64,000 bases of DNA, from NCBI RefSeq assembly GCF_041146395.1, contig NC_090989.1, positions 123,193,501 through 123,257,500 on the forward strand, written 5' to 3'. The DNA is from Eulemur rufifrons (Eukaryota > Chordata > Mammalia > Primates > Lemuridae). Under the pieces are notes generated by a model, which was not told the origin of the DNA, did no database searches, and saw nothing but the letters and a program-made list of their open reading frames with translations. Positions within the stretch are counted from its first letter, which is position 1. Each line of letters begins with the position of its first letter. The translations under genes and the position numbers were made by a program. This document shows, piece by piece, positions 1 to 9,519 of the stretch.

Positions 1-564
1 ATGCTACATAGGAATGTAACTCACTGACCATTTGTTTTTATTTGACAAAAATCATCTTACAGTTATGGCTTGGAAAACATATTTCACACAAATTGTGATT
101 TATATATATTTTTTCCAAAGTCAATTTAATGTAACAAATATCTACTGAGTGCCAGTTATGAGCTCAGTTCTGTGAAGTCATAAGGAGGAATGAGAATCTC
201 AGTTGCTAGGAGCTTTGGCTAAGGGAAGCATGACAGGAATCCAATCATCCACATTAAATTGATGTTGCCATTTGTAGAGAAGCTGATTATTTTTCCTTGG
301 AACTGAGTTTTGGTTTATGTGAAATATGGTGGATAGGAATGAGGCTTTGGGTACTGGTGAGTCTAAGAAGAGTTTTTTGGTTCTGAAAACTTAGTTCTCA
401 GGAGTTCTGTCTTTTATCATAATAAACCTCTTCTAAAACTTGTAACGCCCAGAATCTCACTAGGCAACATTATAACTCTAATTATAGCTCCCCTGAGTCA
501 TTGGAGGTTTTTAGAACAAGAATTTTTAGAGATAGATAGACTATAAAAGCAAGGTTATTCCACT
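1..564. other. Unassigned AT-rich flank upstream of first tRNA
   Basis: I see no gene here. Around 130-175 there is a short stretch resembling the start of the unassigned old repeat described at 1336-2110. The 30 bases just before the tRNA include ctataaaagc, a TATA-like string 20-odd bases upstream. It could help place RNA polymerase III but is not needed, because tRNA genes carry internal promoters. Confidence 0.4.
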
Positions 565-636
565 GGGGGTATAGCTCAGGGGTAGAGCATTTGACTGCAG
601 ATCAAGAGGTCCCTGGTTCAAATCCAGGTGCCCCCT
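565..636 (+). tRNA. tRNA-Cys (GCA), copy 1
   Basis: This 72-nt gene folds into a full cloverleaf and encodes cysteine tRNA for UGC/UGU codons in cytosolic translation. The 7-bp acceptor stem pairs GGGGGTA with TGCCCCC, with one T-G wobble at position 6. The D stem is GCTC/GAGC, the anticodon loop is CTGCAGA with anticodon GCA, and the T stem is CCTGG/CCAGG around TTCAAAT. The discriminator base is T, as expected for tRNA-Cys, and there is no intron and no encoded CCA. The A box at 572-582 (TAGCTCAGGGG) departs from the usual TGGCNNAGTGG. The B box at 615-625 is GGTTCAAATCC. A T5 run at 642-646 is the Pol III terminator. It differs from the second copy at three positions, all in the 5' part. 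Nothing in the fold suggests a pseudogene; whether it is expressed cannot be told from sequence. Confidence 0.95.
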
Positions 637-641
637 CTGCC

Positions 642-646
642 TTTTT
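642..646 (+). terminator. Pol III oligo-T terminator of tRNA-Cys copy 1
   Basis: Five T residues begin six bases after the tRNA 3' end, the usual spacing and length for RNA polymerase III termination. Confidence 0.85.
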
Positions 647-726
647 GTTTTGTATGGATTGACTTTGACTTTATTATTTTCTGTGGTTCATGGCTGATTG
701 AATAATAACTAATGTCCTTATATTCT

Positions 727-928
727 TAGAATATACCAGGCACCAGTCTTTGATTATCTCCTCCATTTCTCACCAAAATTTTATAAGATACATACTATTA
801 GTATTTCCATTTTACATGGGGAGACTGAGACTTGGAGGTGCTAGTAATTTGCTGAAGGTCAAAAAGCTATAAAACGAAGGTTCAGGAGTTGAACTCAGAG
901 CACATTCTCTCCATGACTTCAGTATACT
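727..928 (-). repeat. MIR SINE fragment, antisense
   Basis: The strand shown matches the MIR core in the orientation running from caggcacc through ttccattttacatgg, gagactgagacttggagg and gaactcagagcaca to the terminal agtatactacc. It is heavily diverged, as expected for a repeat that predates placental mammals. Confidence 0.7.
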
Positions 929-1335
929 ACCCATATTGTTGTCCTAATGTTAAAAGCTGTGTGACAAAATCCTACTTAGCAATGCTCCCAAGGTCCTATT
1001 ATTGTCCATGGAGTTTTAGAACCTTTCGGCTGCAAGGAAAACGCAGGACTTTATGACTGTGCCCGTGCTTTGCAGTGCCCTGGAGAAAGTCAAGAATAGA
1101 CTTTTGTCTTTATCCATAGAACATTGCTGGGGATAACATGAACTGGTCTGAGGTTTAAGCAACTGCACTTTTCGCTTCTCTAAAACTTGAGGAATATCCA
1201 TTACCTTCCATCCCCTATTCATTTGCTACAGCCAAGCACCCCACATTGGGTACCTTCATTTAGGACCCAGGCATAGGGCCAAAGGTCAGGCCCTAGTCTA
1301 GGTCTAACTCCCAACCACAACACAGGCAATGCTCT
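929..1335. other. Unassigned stretch
   Basis: No repeat or gene recognised. The short open frame on the minus strand here has no domain I know and is probably chance. Confidence 0.4.
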
Positions 1336-2110
1336 GTCTTTGGATCAATTTGAACAACATACACTATGCACTATGTACCAGAACTGTGCAAAGCATGAAT
1401 CCAAAGGTGAACAAGACACAGCCTCTGTCCTCAGTCTGCTCTCATTCAGGATGTAGGAATGTAAAATAAGAAAACAGAGCACTATCCACTATGCTGAGCT
1501 GTGCTAAGTGTAGTAATGTGGAAGACACAGTGAAACTTCTGTCCAGAGGAAGGGAAGTTAAGGGAAGCTTCAAGAGAAGCTGATGTCCAACCAGGGTTTC
1601 AAAGATGAATAATAGCTCACAGATGGAAGGTGGAATGGAGGTGGGGGCGGTGGAGAGGGGTGGTTGTAGTTCTAGACAGAGGAAATAGCATGGACAGAGG
1701 CTGGAGCCAGGTGGATGCAGTTGGAGGCAGCTGGAGCACAAAATGTGATATGAGGAATGTCAGAAGATGATGAAGCTGAAAAGGCTGGTAAAGATCTGAT
1801 GGGAAGAACTTAGCAAGTCGTGCTAAGAGAAGTTTATTGTGAAGGCATTTAAAGGGGAGTGATCTAGATGGATTTAGTTTTCAAGCAGGCTGCTCTGGGA
1901 GCAGTAGAGGGTGACATGTTGGGTGGAGGCCAGGAGGCTGTTTAGGAGGTAGTGGCACTGACAGTGCTGGGTGTGTGTGGGGGGGGTGGATATAACCAGT
2001 GTCAAAGGTAAAATCAACAGCATCCAGCAATTCACTAGAACTGGGGAGGAGGGAGTGGGAGGAGACTAGAGTTGCTAGATGACTAGAGTTGCTAGAGTCA
2101 ACAACCAAGA
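1336..2110 (+). repeat. Old mammalian interspersed repeat, family not named (part 1)
   Basis: The order of motifs (a tgaacaacat..ctatgtaccagaactgtgc start, aaggtgaacaagacacagcctctgtcctca, a later ggaagggaagttaaggg block, then gatctgatggg and aaaggggagtgatctagatgg) follows a long, common mammalian repeat consensus I remember but cannot name. Copies of the same family appear at 55445-56700 and as fragments at 15570-15735, 18641-18775, 30375-30505 and 58437-58605. A MIR at 2175-2400 appears to split this copy. Confidence 0.5.
2064..2097 (+). repeat. 17-bp tandem duplication
   Basis: Two adjacent 17-bp units (gactagagttgctagat and gactagagttgctagag) differ only at the last base. This is a local duplication inside the old repeat. 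Confidence 0.9.
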
Positions 2111-2174
2111 TAGGGAGGAGGCTGATCAGCTGGTTAAGTAGGCAGGCCCTGCACTCAGCCCTGAGCCTACACTG

Positions 2175-2400
2175 GACTCTCGGCCCCACCGTCTGCTAGC
2201 TGTGTGACCTTGGGCCACGTATTTCAATCACTCTGTGCCACAGTTTCCAACCTGCAAATTCAATGTACTACTAATATTAATAGTACTTATTTTATGAGAT
2301 TTTTTTTGATGATTACATGGGAAGTTGTGGGTAGAACTTTTAGTACCATGCCTGGTGCATTGCAAATGCCCAATATATATGAGCTATTATTATTACAACA
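2175..2400 (+). repeat. MIR SINE, sense
   Basis: It runs in order through the MIR motifs gctagctgtgtgaccttggg, cacagtttccaacctg, atgcctggtgcattgc and gagctattattatta. It is close to full length in its core and 3' part, and it interrupts the unnamed old repeat that resumes after it. Confidence 0.8.
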
Positions 2401-2570
2401 AAGCAAAATATGGGGAGATGCAGGTTTGGGCAAGATGACAAGCTTAGTTTTGGGCATACTGGTTTTGAAGTCTGAGGTTCCTGCTGGGTATCAAAGTGGA
2501 GAGGCTGGGAGTGGGTGTCTGGGGCCCTCAGACAATGTGTGAGCTGGAGCTCTGGCGGCTGTTTGCTCCC
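2401..2570 (+). repeat. Old interspersed repeat, part 2 after MIR
   Basis: The block with agttttgggcatact, gaggttcctgctgggta and caaagtggagaggctggg fits the downstream part of the same consensus as 1336-2110, so the MIR most likely landed inside one copy. Confidence 0.4.
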
Positions 2571-3218
2571 TGGCCCTCCAGCAGCTGACAGGCATCGTCA
2601 GGGAGAATCTGTTGCAATGACAAAGATTTCCTTGACTTTTTTGCTCAACCGTGGAGATATACAAGATTGAGTCCTCAGATTGGAACTTAAGGGAATAAGA
2701 ATTGGGGGTGTTCAAAGTTGAATTTTGGGCTTTGGAGTATCCAGGGATTTTTGTTTGTTTGTTTTTCTTTTTTTTTTTTAATGTAAAATGAGACAGCTGG
2801 TCCTAGATGAGGTCCCCTTTGAAAACATGCACATTATACAGTATGTGCAAATACACAAAATTTGCCTATACTTTCAGAGCAGAACATGAACCCCTGAAGC
2901 CCATTTGTGCATCCCCAGTAAAGATCCCCCCACGTCCAATACTTGTTTGTAGGCCCTGCTGCTCAAAACATTCAGTGCTATGCCAAGGGATCTATAGGCA
3001 TCTGGTGGTATATTTTAAAAGCTGGAAAATTAAACTGAGGCTACAGCACTGAGCTTCACTTGCTGGGAAGAGAATAAGCATACATGCTCTGGGGAAAGCA
3101 ATAAGTATGGTTAGAAGGAAACAGGATGAATGAGTAGCACAGACACAAAAGATATTTATGAGGTGTGACGTAGGTCATAAAAATGAAATAATGATTATAT
3201 GAAGTTCATTAATGTCAT
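2571..3218. other. Unassigned interval between tRNAs
   Basis: No gene seen. A T-rich run with gtttgtttgttt units lies at 2749-2781. The rest, including an 81-codon open frame at 2807-3052, has no recognised similarity. The sequence just upstream of the second tRNA has no resemblance to that upstream of the first. Confidence 0.4.
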
Positions 3219-3290
3219 GGGGGCATGGCTCAGTGGTAGAGCATTTGACTGCAGATCAAGAGGTCCCTGGTTCAAATCCAGGTGCCCCCT
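3219..3290 (+). tRNA. tRNA-Cys (GCA), copy 2
   Basis: This is a 72-nt cysteine tRNA gene with the same anticodon arm, variable loop and T arm as copy 1. It differs by T6C, A9G and G16T counted from the 5' end. The first change turns the acceptor wobble into a Watson-Crick C-G pair, so all seven acceptor pairs are canonical. The A box at 3226-3236 (TGGCTCAGTGG) fits the consensus exactly, and the B box is at 3269-3279. The terminator is a minimal T4 at 3300-3303. By fold and promoter match this copy looks at least as good as copy 1. The flanks of the two genes are unrelated, so any duplication is old or did not include surrounding DNA. Confidence 0.95.
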
Positions 3291-3299
3291 ATGGCATGC

Positions 3300-3303
3300 T
3301 TTT
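3300..3303 (+). terminator. Pol III T4 terminator of tRNA-Cys copy 2
   Basis: A run of four T lies ten bases after the tRNA end. Four is the minimum for efficient Pol III stop in mammals, so some read-through to later T runs is possible. Confidence 0.7.
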
Positions 3304-3589
3304 GCTTCTTGGCAGCTGGACTAGAGTAAGGCCAGGAAGACGCCCAGGGCTCAAAGTTTAAGGAGACGCTTACTCTCAGGTTCCTGCAAACACTCATTAA
3401 TTCCCTCACAGTAGAGCTAAGGGCTCACATAGATTCACCTTTCCTCTAACACACACACACAGACACAGTCACACACCCTGATACACATACCCGCGCATGA
3501 CACACGTTTGCTTTTTCACATGTACCTTTATTTCTTCTTTCCTGTATATTCAATCTTATTAACCAGACCCTTTCCATCTTCCTTTCTTT
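3304..3589. other. Unassigned, with AC-rich microsatellite
   Basis: An imperfect (AC)n tract lies at about 3449-3500. No gene or transposon is recognised in the rest. Confidence 0.5.
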
Positions 3590-4300
3590 AAGCTTTTTAT
3601 TTTATTTCAGATTTTATGGAAGACTTTGTCAATTCTATAATTTTAGATTTACAGAAGAATTGTTAAGATGTTATAGTATAGAGAGGTCCTGTATACTCTT
3701 CTCCTACCTCCCCCTACTGTTAACGTATTACATAATCAAGATATACTTATGAAAACTATGAAATAAAACGTTTGAGGTGATGGATGTGCTAATTACCCTG
3801 ATTCAGTCATTACACATGTATAAAAATACAAGTATCAAAATATCACACTGTGCCACATAAGTTGGTACAATTATTATGTGTAAATTAAAAATAATAATAA
3901 AAGAAAAATAAAAGAAACTATGAAATAAACACTGGTGCAACACTATTAACCAAATGGCAGACTTTATTCCGATTTCACTAATTTTTTTTTCTGCTAATAT
4001 CTTTTTTCTGCCCCAGGATTCAATCCAGGAAGGATACTATGTTGCTTTTAGTTGTAATATCCCCTTAGTCTTCTTCAAATTCTGACAATTTTTCAGTCTT
4101 TCCTTTTTTTTTTTTTCTGTAACCTTGACACTTATGAAAAGTCCTACCTAAATATTTTGCAGAATGACCTTCACTTTGGGTATTTTCTCATGATTACACT
4201 GGGGTTATAGATTTTTAGGAGAAATATCACAAGGATAATGCACCCTTTTTGTTATAGGATGTTAGGGGTAAATGATAAACACTGTAACAATTTAAGGGTC
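3590..4300 (+). repeat. Old L1 (L1M-type) 3' region, interrupted
   Basis: The sequence follows old L1 3' sequence as I remember it: tttagatttacagaagaattg, tcctgtatactcttctcc, then after the interruption cagactttattccgatttcac, ccaggattcaatccagg, ccttgacacttatgaaaag and ttttctcatgattacactgg. A younger L1 piece with its own target-site duplication sits at 3768-3914 inside it. Confidence 0.7.
3768..3914 (+). mobile_element. 5'-truncated L1 3' end nested in older L1, with 15-bp duplication
   Basis: A short L1 3' UTR piece (gatggatgtgctaattaccc, then tatcacactgtgccacataa, then an A-rich tail with aataaaagaa) is bracketed by AAACTATGAAATAAA at 3753-3767 and 3915-3929. The perfect 15-bp duplication and the A-rich end on the plus strand identify target-primed reverse transcription with strong 5' truncation. 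Confidence 0.85.
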
Positions 4301-4304
4301 TGCC

Positions 4305-4615
4305 ACATAGGTAAAACATTTAGGGTCCAGTGTCTGGGGCATGTCAGGCTATTCCATCTAAACTGAGAGAGGTGCTTATACTTTGCACTTCTCACCACAC
4401 AAAACAGGGCATGTGACTTGGTGGACCATTTTGGATTTTAGCGGCAGTGAATTTGGATGTGCTTCTCTGGTATATTTACTAGATAACAATAATCCATACG
4501 ACTGTCAGCTCTGGATTCCAGAGCAAGAAAAGCATCTGCAGTAAAGTGAAGGCCATAGTGAAAGCTGGTCTTCCCCTTGGGTATTATGACTTAGTATTGA
4601 ACGTGCTTGTGGCTA
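4305..4615 (+). pseudogene. Degenerate endogenous retrovirus pol fragment (gammaretrovirus/ERV1-like)
   Basis: About 300 bases resemble the end of reverse transcriptase leading toward the RNase H region of ERV1-type pol. The clues are the order of short motifs around 4320-4365, the tggtggaccattttgg block near 4417 and the ccagagcaagaaaagc block near 4518. It is broken by stops and indels, has no LTRs of its own nearby, and codes for nothing intact. The assignment rests on remembered consensus and is moderately sure. Confidence 0.5.
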
Positions 4616-4639
4616 GAAGCTGAGAGTAGAATGGGGGGG

Positions 4640-4955
4640 GCGATTATTGGGGAAATATTGGTGAAAAGATACAAAATTTCAGCTAGACAGGAGAAATAAG
4701 TTCAAGAGCTCTATTGCACAGCTTGATGACTATAGTTAATAACAATGTACTGTATACCTGAAAATTGCTAAGAAGGTAGATTCTAAGTGTTCTCACCACA
4801 CAAAACAATGGTAAGCGTGTGAAGTAAAGCGTATGCTAATTAGCTTGATTTAGTCATTCCACATTTTTCCATATTTTAAAACATCATTTTATGTACCATA
4901 AATATATACAATTTTATTTGTCAACTAACAAATAATAATAATTTAAACAAGAAAG
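4640..4955 (+). repeat. L1MA-type L1 3' end
   Basis: It follows the primate-age L1 3' UTR closely: ggggaaatattggtgaaaag, aggagaaataagttcaagag, gactatagttaataacaatg, ttctcaccacacaaaaca, aattagcttgatttagtcat and accataaatatatacaattt, and it ends A-rich. A sister copy lies at 37496-37797. It is 5'-truncated with no ORF left. Confidence 0.85.
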
Positions 4956-5064
4956 TGTATGTGGCAACTCCAGCTTTGCTAATTCACCTTTCTCTGTTTC
5001 CACAGCACATTAAATTTACCTGTGTTATCAGTTTTCACATGGGGTATTGTAATTGTTGATATGT

Positions 5065-5345
5065 CTGTGCATTAGTCAGGCTAAGCTTGGCTATGCTGTG
5101 GCAACAACCCTGAAATATCAGTAGCTTAACACAGGCAAGATTTATATCTTATTCATGTAAGGTCTGGTGGTCCTTGTCCCTCTTGTAGCTGTGTGGTGTA
5201 GCCCACGTGGCCAGTTCGCAGCTGCTTAGCCCGGGATTGACATGCATCACTTCTGCTCACAGTGCCTTGGACAGAGCTAGTCATATGGCCCCAACTCAAT
5301 TGCAATGGAGGGTGGAAAATGTAAGAAAGCACTTGGGCACTTGGC
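5065..5345 (-). repeat. MaLR-like LTR, antisense, eroded
   Basis: The layout (a gcattagtcaggctaagc start, then tcagtagcttaacacaggcaa, aagatttatatcttattcat, then ccacgtggcc and cacttctgctcacagtg) is that of antisense mammalian MaLR/MLT-type LTRs. The exact subfamily is not clear to me. Confidence 0.45.
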
Positions 5346-5974
5346 AAGTACTAATTTTCTCTACCATATAACCTAGCTTACTCACTCCACTGAGCCTCTG
5401 GATAGTGTTAATTTTTTCCGATTCCTCTTGTTATCAGCAGTCACTGGTAGGGGCTCAGAAAGTATTTGGTGAATAACAGCTAATGGCTAGTTGGACGAAT
5501 TAATAAATGGATGATACTAGATATACAGAACAAATGTGTCATTGGGCAATTTTGTCATTGGCCATTGTGCGAACATCACAGAGTGTACTTACACAAACCT
5601 AGAGGATACAGCCTGCTAAGCAGCTAGGCTATATTGTGTAGCCTTTTGCTCCTAGGCTACAAACCTGTACTATATGTTACTGTACTGAATACTACAGGCA
5701 ATTGAAACACAGTGGTAAGTATTTGCGTATCTAAACATAGAAAAGGTACAGTAAAAATATGGTATAAAAGATAAAAATGCTATACTTGTATAGGGCACTT
5801 ACCATGAATGGAGCCTGCAGGAGTGGAAGTCGCTCTGGGTGATTTAGTGAGTATGGTCAGTGAGTGTGAAGGCCTAGGACGTTACTGTACACTACTGTAC
5901 ACTTTATTAACACTACACTTAGGCTACACTAAATTTATAAAAACCTTTTCTTTCTTAACCTTCTATTATTAAGG

Positions 5975-6115
5975 TTAATAACTAATTAACCCACTTTTTA
6001 ATAGGGTTGTTTGATTTTTTTCTTGGTGATTTTCCTGAGATCTATATAGATTCTAGGTATCAGCCCTTTATTGGATGTGTAGCATGTGAATAAAAATAAA
6101 TAAATAAAATTATAA
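5975..6115 (-). repeat. L1 scrap inserted in the Tigger
   Basis: The stretch with acccactttttaatagggtt, tagattctaggtatcagccc and tttattggatgtgtag matches antisense L1 ORF2 3' sequence. The flanking Tigger sequence (cttaacc... before, ...ccttagtttactgtaa after) is continuous without it, so it is an insertion. Possible degraded duplication: aataactaatta / aataaattat. Confidence 0.55.
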
Positions 6116-6375
6116 TAAATTATCCTTAGTTTACTGTAAATTATTTACTTTATAAACTTTCAATTCTTTTTAACTTTTTGACTCTTATAATAACTCACTT
6201 AGCTTAAAACATAAAACTTATCTTAAAACATTGTACAGCCGTAGAAAAATATTTTTTCTTTATATCCTATTCTGTAAGCATTCTTTCATTTTAAAAATTT
6301 TAATTTTTTTTTTTTTTACTTTTTAAAACTTTTTTTGTTAAAAGCTAAGACACAAACACACACACTAGCCTAGGT

Positions 6376-6540
6376 CTACACAGCGTCAGGATCATCAATA
6401 TCACTGTCTTCCACCTCCACATCTTGTCCCACTGGAAGGTCTTCAGGGGCAATAATACACACAGAGCTGTTATCTCCTATAATAACAATGCCTTCTTCTG
6501 CAATACCTCCTGAAGGACCTGCCTGAGGCTGTTTTGTAGT
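6376..6540 (-). pseudogene. Tigger transposase C-terminal remnant
   Basis: On the minus strand a frame of about 54 codons stays open and ends at TAG (6376-6378). It encodes an acidic tail with PEDLPVGQDVEVEDSDIDD near the stop. Acidic C-terminal tails are usual for pogo/Tigger transposases. There is no intact DDE catalytic core or DNA-binding domain in frame, and upstream stops break it, so it is a relic. Confidence 0.55.
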
Positions 6541-6873
6541 TAACTTTTTTTATAAGCAGTACACTCTAAAATAATGATAAAAGTATAGTATAGTAAATAC
6601 ATAAACCAGTAACATAGTCATTTATTATCATTACCAAGGATTTTGTATTGTACATAATTGTATGCTCTATACTTTTATATGATTGGCAATGCAATGGGTT
6701 TGTTTAAACCAGCATCACCACAGACACATGAGGAATCGTTGAGCTATGACATTATGATGGCTATGACAGCAATAGGCAATAGGAATTTTTCACTCCATCA
6801 TAATCCTATGGGACCACCATTGTATATGCGGTCCATCATTGACCAAAAGTTTGTTATGTGGTGCGTGACTGTA

Positions 6874-7324
6874 TAAACAAAATATACTTTAAAATTAATT
6901 AGAAACTACAGTAATTTTATTATGAGGCAAGAGTTAGACTTCTTACATTTAAAAGCAACTTATTTTTGTTTTTCTAAATAATTTTTAAAAGATTCAACTT
7001 TGAATTGGAGGAGACAATTTTGTCTATGCCTATCAAGTAAAACACAGAATCTTTATTTTTACCAATTTATTTTACTGAAAAAAAATGTTTACTGTTCTGC
7101 CTTCCTTTCTAAAACTGTCCACAGGATCTTTTCCCCTTACAAAACCAAACTATCTTTATTGCATAAAACTTCAAAGAATATAGGAGGAAACAAAATTTGG
7201 CTGGATCTTCACCATTTTTTTTTTAACTTTTGTCTTTTTTAGACGTAATTGTGTTCATACATGTAAATGTTTTATGTGTGTGTTGAAAATATTTATTAAA
7301 CACAAGTTGGAATAAATATGTATC
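6874..7324. other. AT-rich unassigned stretch
   Basis: No recognised element. It is AT-rich with several T and A runs. The 80-codon frame at 7000-7242 is probably chance. Confidence 0.4.
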
Positions 7325-8302
7325 AAGCATATCTCAGGCAGCACCTCAAATCCTCCCAGCCTTGACTATTTGTGAGGCCCTTGGCCACCTTGTCTAAGTG
7401 TCTGCCACTGGGTAACCAAGTACGTAAGGCCTCTGCCAACTGCCCATGGGCAAAGCCCTGCCCACGCTGGTGCCCTCGCCTCCCACTCCTGGCTCCCCTC
7501 TTGCTTTCGAGGTGTGTGAGGCCATGAGACCCACTTGGTGCCCCCACGTGCAGAATCAGGGAAAACCTTTCACCAATAAGACGTAAAAGTTGAGGAGTAA
7601 ATTCTTCTCCCGGGAACAGATTGTCCCGGGATGCGGTAGTTCATTCATCCTTTTGAGAGACAGCTTTATGAGATCAAGCAAGCAGATGCACTTATCACGT
7701 GATCGCCAACTTAGCAACGCACCCTTGAGCTGACCTAACCTTCTTGCTCTGCCCCACTTTCTTTCACCTCACTCCTGCTCCCTGAGATTGCACTCTGAAC
7801 AAGCAATAGTCCGTAAGCTTCAGCCTCAAGCTCTAGGTTCCGGGGTACTCAGGTATAGCAGAGGCTGTGCATGCTCTGCCCATTTTCCCTGCAGCATTTA
7901 CCACAATAGTTCACTCTGGCCTGATTCCAACTGCCAGCTTCTGCATCTCTTTCCCCAAGGGCCTTTCTGGCCTGTTCTGTACCTGTTTGTGGCAAGCTAG
8001 ACGTGCCAGAGGATCAATGGCCAGTGAGAGCAGCCCTCAAACAATGATTGACAGAAGTTGCTGTTTAAATACTCCAGACTCTGTGGGATAAGTCTGAGTA
8101 GCAGTACCCCCTAGACTGGCTCTTGGAATTCCCCAGGGGAATTGTTTGGTTTCCCACAGTATTAACTTACATGATAATGCAAGTTTTGTTGATTCCCTCC
8201 CCTTTCCTGTTGCACTTCCCTTGCCCTGAGGGTCACCTCCCAAATAAACTTGCACTTGAATTCTTAACTCAGGTTCTGCTCCTGTGGGCACCAAACTAAG
8301 AC
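7325..8302 (+). repeat. Ancient LTR-like block with polyadenylation signal
   Basis: The 3' part ends like mammalian retroviral LTRs: ctccctgagattgcactc upstream, then an AATAAA at 8243-8248 followed by acttgcacttgaattc, a ctcaggttctgctcctgtgg block and ccaaactaagaca at the end. The 5' part (7325-7790) is CpG-containing and may be the same LTR or a second one. A similar LTR type is at 33785-34183. The family is not named. Confidence 0.4.
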
Positions 8303-8324
8303 ATCAGCCTAAGACATGATTTTT

Positions 8325-8525
8325 AAAATCGTTATAAACTGATTTTTAAAAATTTAACAATGTATCCTATTCATGACATTAAGTATTCTAAAATTTTTCT
8401 AAAATATATGGGTTTTAAATGCCACATGGTATTTACCATGGATTATAAAAATTTATGAAAATAATATATTAGACATTTCAGTTGTTTCCGACTTTTCTGT
8501 ACAACTATAATCGACCTAGCATTAA
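8325..8525 (-). repeat. Old L1 fragment, low similarity
   Basis: The AT-rich sequence with catggtatttaccatggatt, agacatttcagttgtttccg and acaactataat has the order of the old L1 3' region that contains the tatgg..accataatttattt and ttaggttgtttcc blocks. Diverged, and the assignment is tentative. Confidence 0.4.
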
Positions 8526-8949
8526 ACAGAGCTAGTCAGGCTTTGTCCCTAGGGTCAGAGTTACAAATTAATAAGCCACAGATGGGTCAATTGTGCACAT
8601 AATGGGAAGGAAATGATCCCTGTTAAGATTTCCCTTGACTTGTATTTGATGTTTTTTGAAAGTTGCTGTGTAGCAGGGGTCCTTAGAGAAAGATCAAAGG
8701 ACTCTCAATTATATTCTACTTTAAAAGAAAATGGATTGCATCCAAGCTTTCATTAAACATCTCTGTCTCATCTCTCTTTGGAAAGAAATGGCAACTAAAG
8801 CTCATTATGTAGTATTTTGCTACCTGATGGATTTTTTTCTACTCTGGGGCAAACTGGGCTTCCTGCTTACAAAGGACTGTACCTCTCTCATTGTAATACA
8901 ATTAGGAAGAGTTTTATGGTTTTATTCTAGTTCCCTGAAATGATTTGAG
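8526..8949. other. Unassigned stretch
   Basis: No gene or repeat recognised. A 70-codon open frame at 8731-8943 shows nothing familiar. Confidence 0.35.
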
Positions 8950-9110
8950 GTCAGCTAACTAATTTCACTGAGCTATGGGTTCCTTCTGTTTGTATATTGG
9001 GGATAATAATATTCTCCTTAAGAAGCTGGATGTCAGAACTAAATAATGTGTTGACAGAGTGAATGGCACATAGTGATTGCTCTGTAAAGGATAGCGATTC
9101 GTCTCTGACA
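8950..9110 (+). repeat. MIR fragment, sense
   Basis: The segment ttggggataataatattctcc followed by a gtgaatggcacatagtgatt block matches the MIR 3' half. Confidence 0.55.
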
Positions 9111-9340
9111 GTGATTTCATTTCTATGGTAAAGTGTAGCATAGAGCAGAGGGTAGGGCCTAAGAAACGTGAAGGGGCTGTTGGGATGGGACATGTGGATG
9201 TCTAATTAGATTCAGGGCACATATGAATGGTTCTTTGCTCAGAAGTCTCTCCTGTGCACATACTTCCTGCTGCGACAGACTTGGTCCCACACCCCTGTGT
9301 CATCCCAGCCCTTCTACCTGAGTCCCAGTGTTACCTGGCT

Positions 9341-9519
9341 CAGTGCTTCTCAAAGTGACCAGCAGCAGCAGCATCACCTGGGAACTGGCTAGAAATGCTG
9401 ATTACCAGGTCCCTCCCAAGACCCACTGAATCAGAAACCCTGGAAATGGGGCCCAGCAATCTGTGTTTTAAAAAGCCCTCCAGGTGGTACTGATGCACAT
9501 TAAAGTTTGAGAAACGCTG
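9341..9519 (+). mobile_element. MER5A (hAT-Charlie) complete copy
   Basis: It is full length from cagtgcttctcaaagtg to aagtttgagaaacgctg, with mirror-image 16-bp ends. The flanking octamers acctggct (9333-9340) and atctaact (9520-9527) agree at 5 of 8 positions, with only transitions, consistent with an aged 8-bp hAT target duplication. Non-autonomous, no coding. Confidence 0.9.

Larger units (their letters stand above)
5525..6871 (-). mobile_element. Tigger-type (Tc1/mariner) DNA transposon
   Basis: This is a long, internally decayed Tigger3/4-like element. The left end carries tgtgcgaacatcacagagtg, acttacacaaacctagag and ctcctaggctacaaacctgt. The right end carries the inverted counterpart, ending gtgcgtgactg followed by the TA target dinucleotide at 6872-6873. 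The left terminal repeat has lost its outer bases. Transposase remnants read on the minus strand (see 6376-6540). An L1 scrap at about 5975-6115 interrupts it. It is immobile. Confidence 0.8.

Noticed and set aside
4389..4808. Identical 18-mer ttctcaccacacaaaaca at 4389-4406 and 4791-4808
   Set aside because: Considered as a target duplication around 4407-4790, but each copy fits the element it lies in (pol remnant and L1 3' UTR), so convergence on a simple sequence is likelier.
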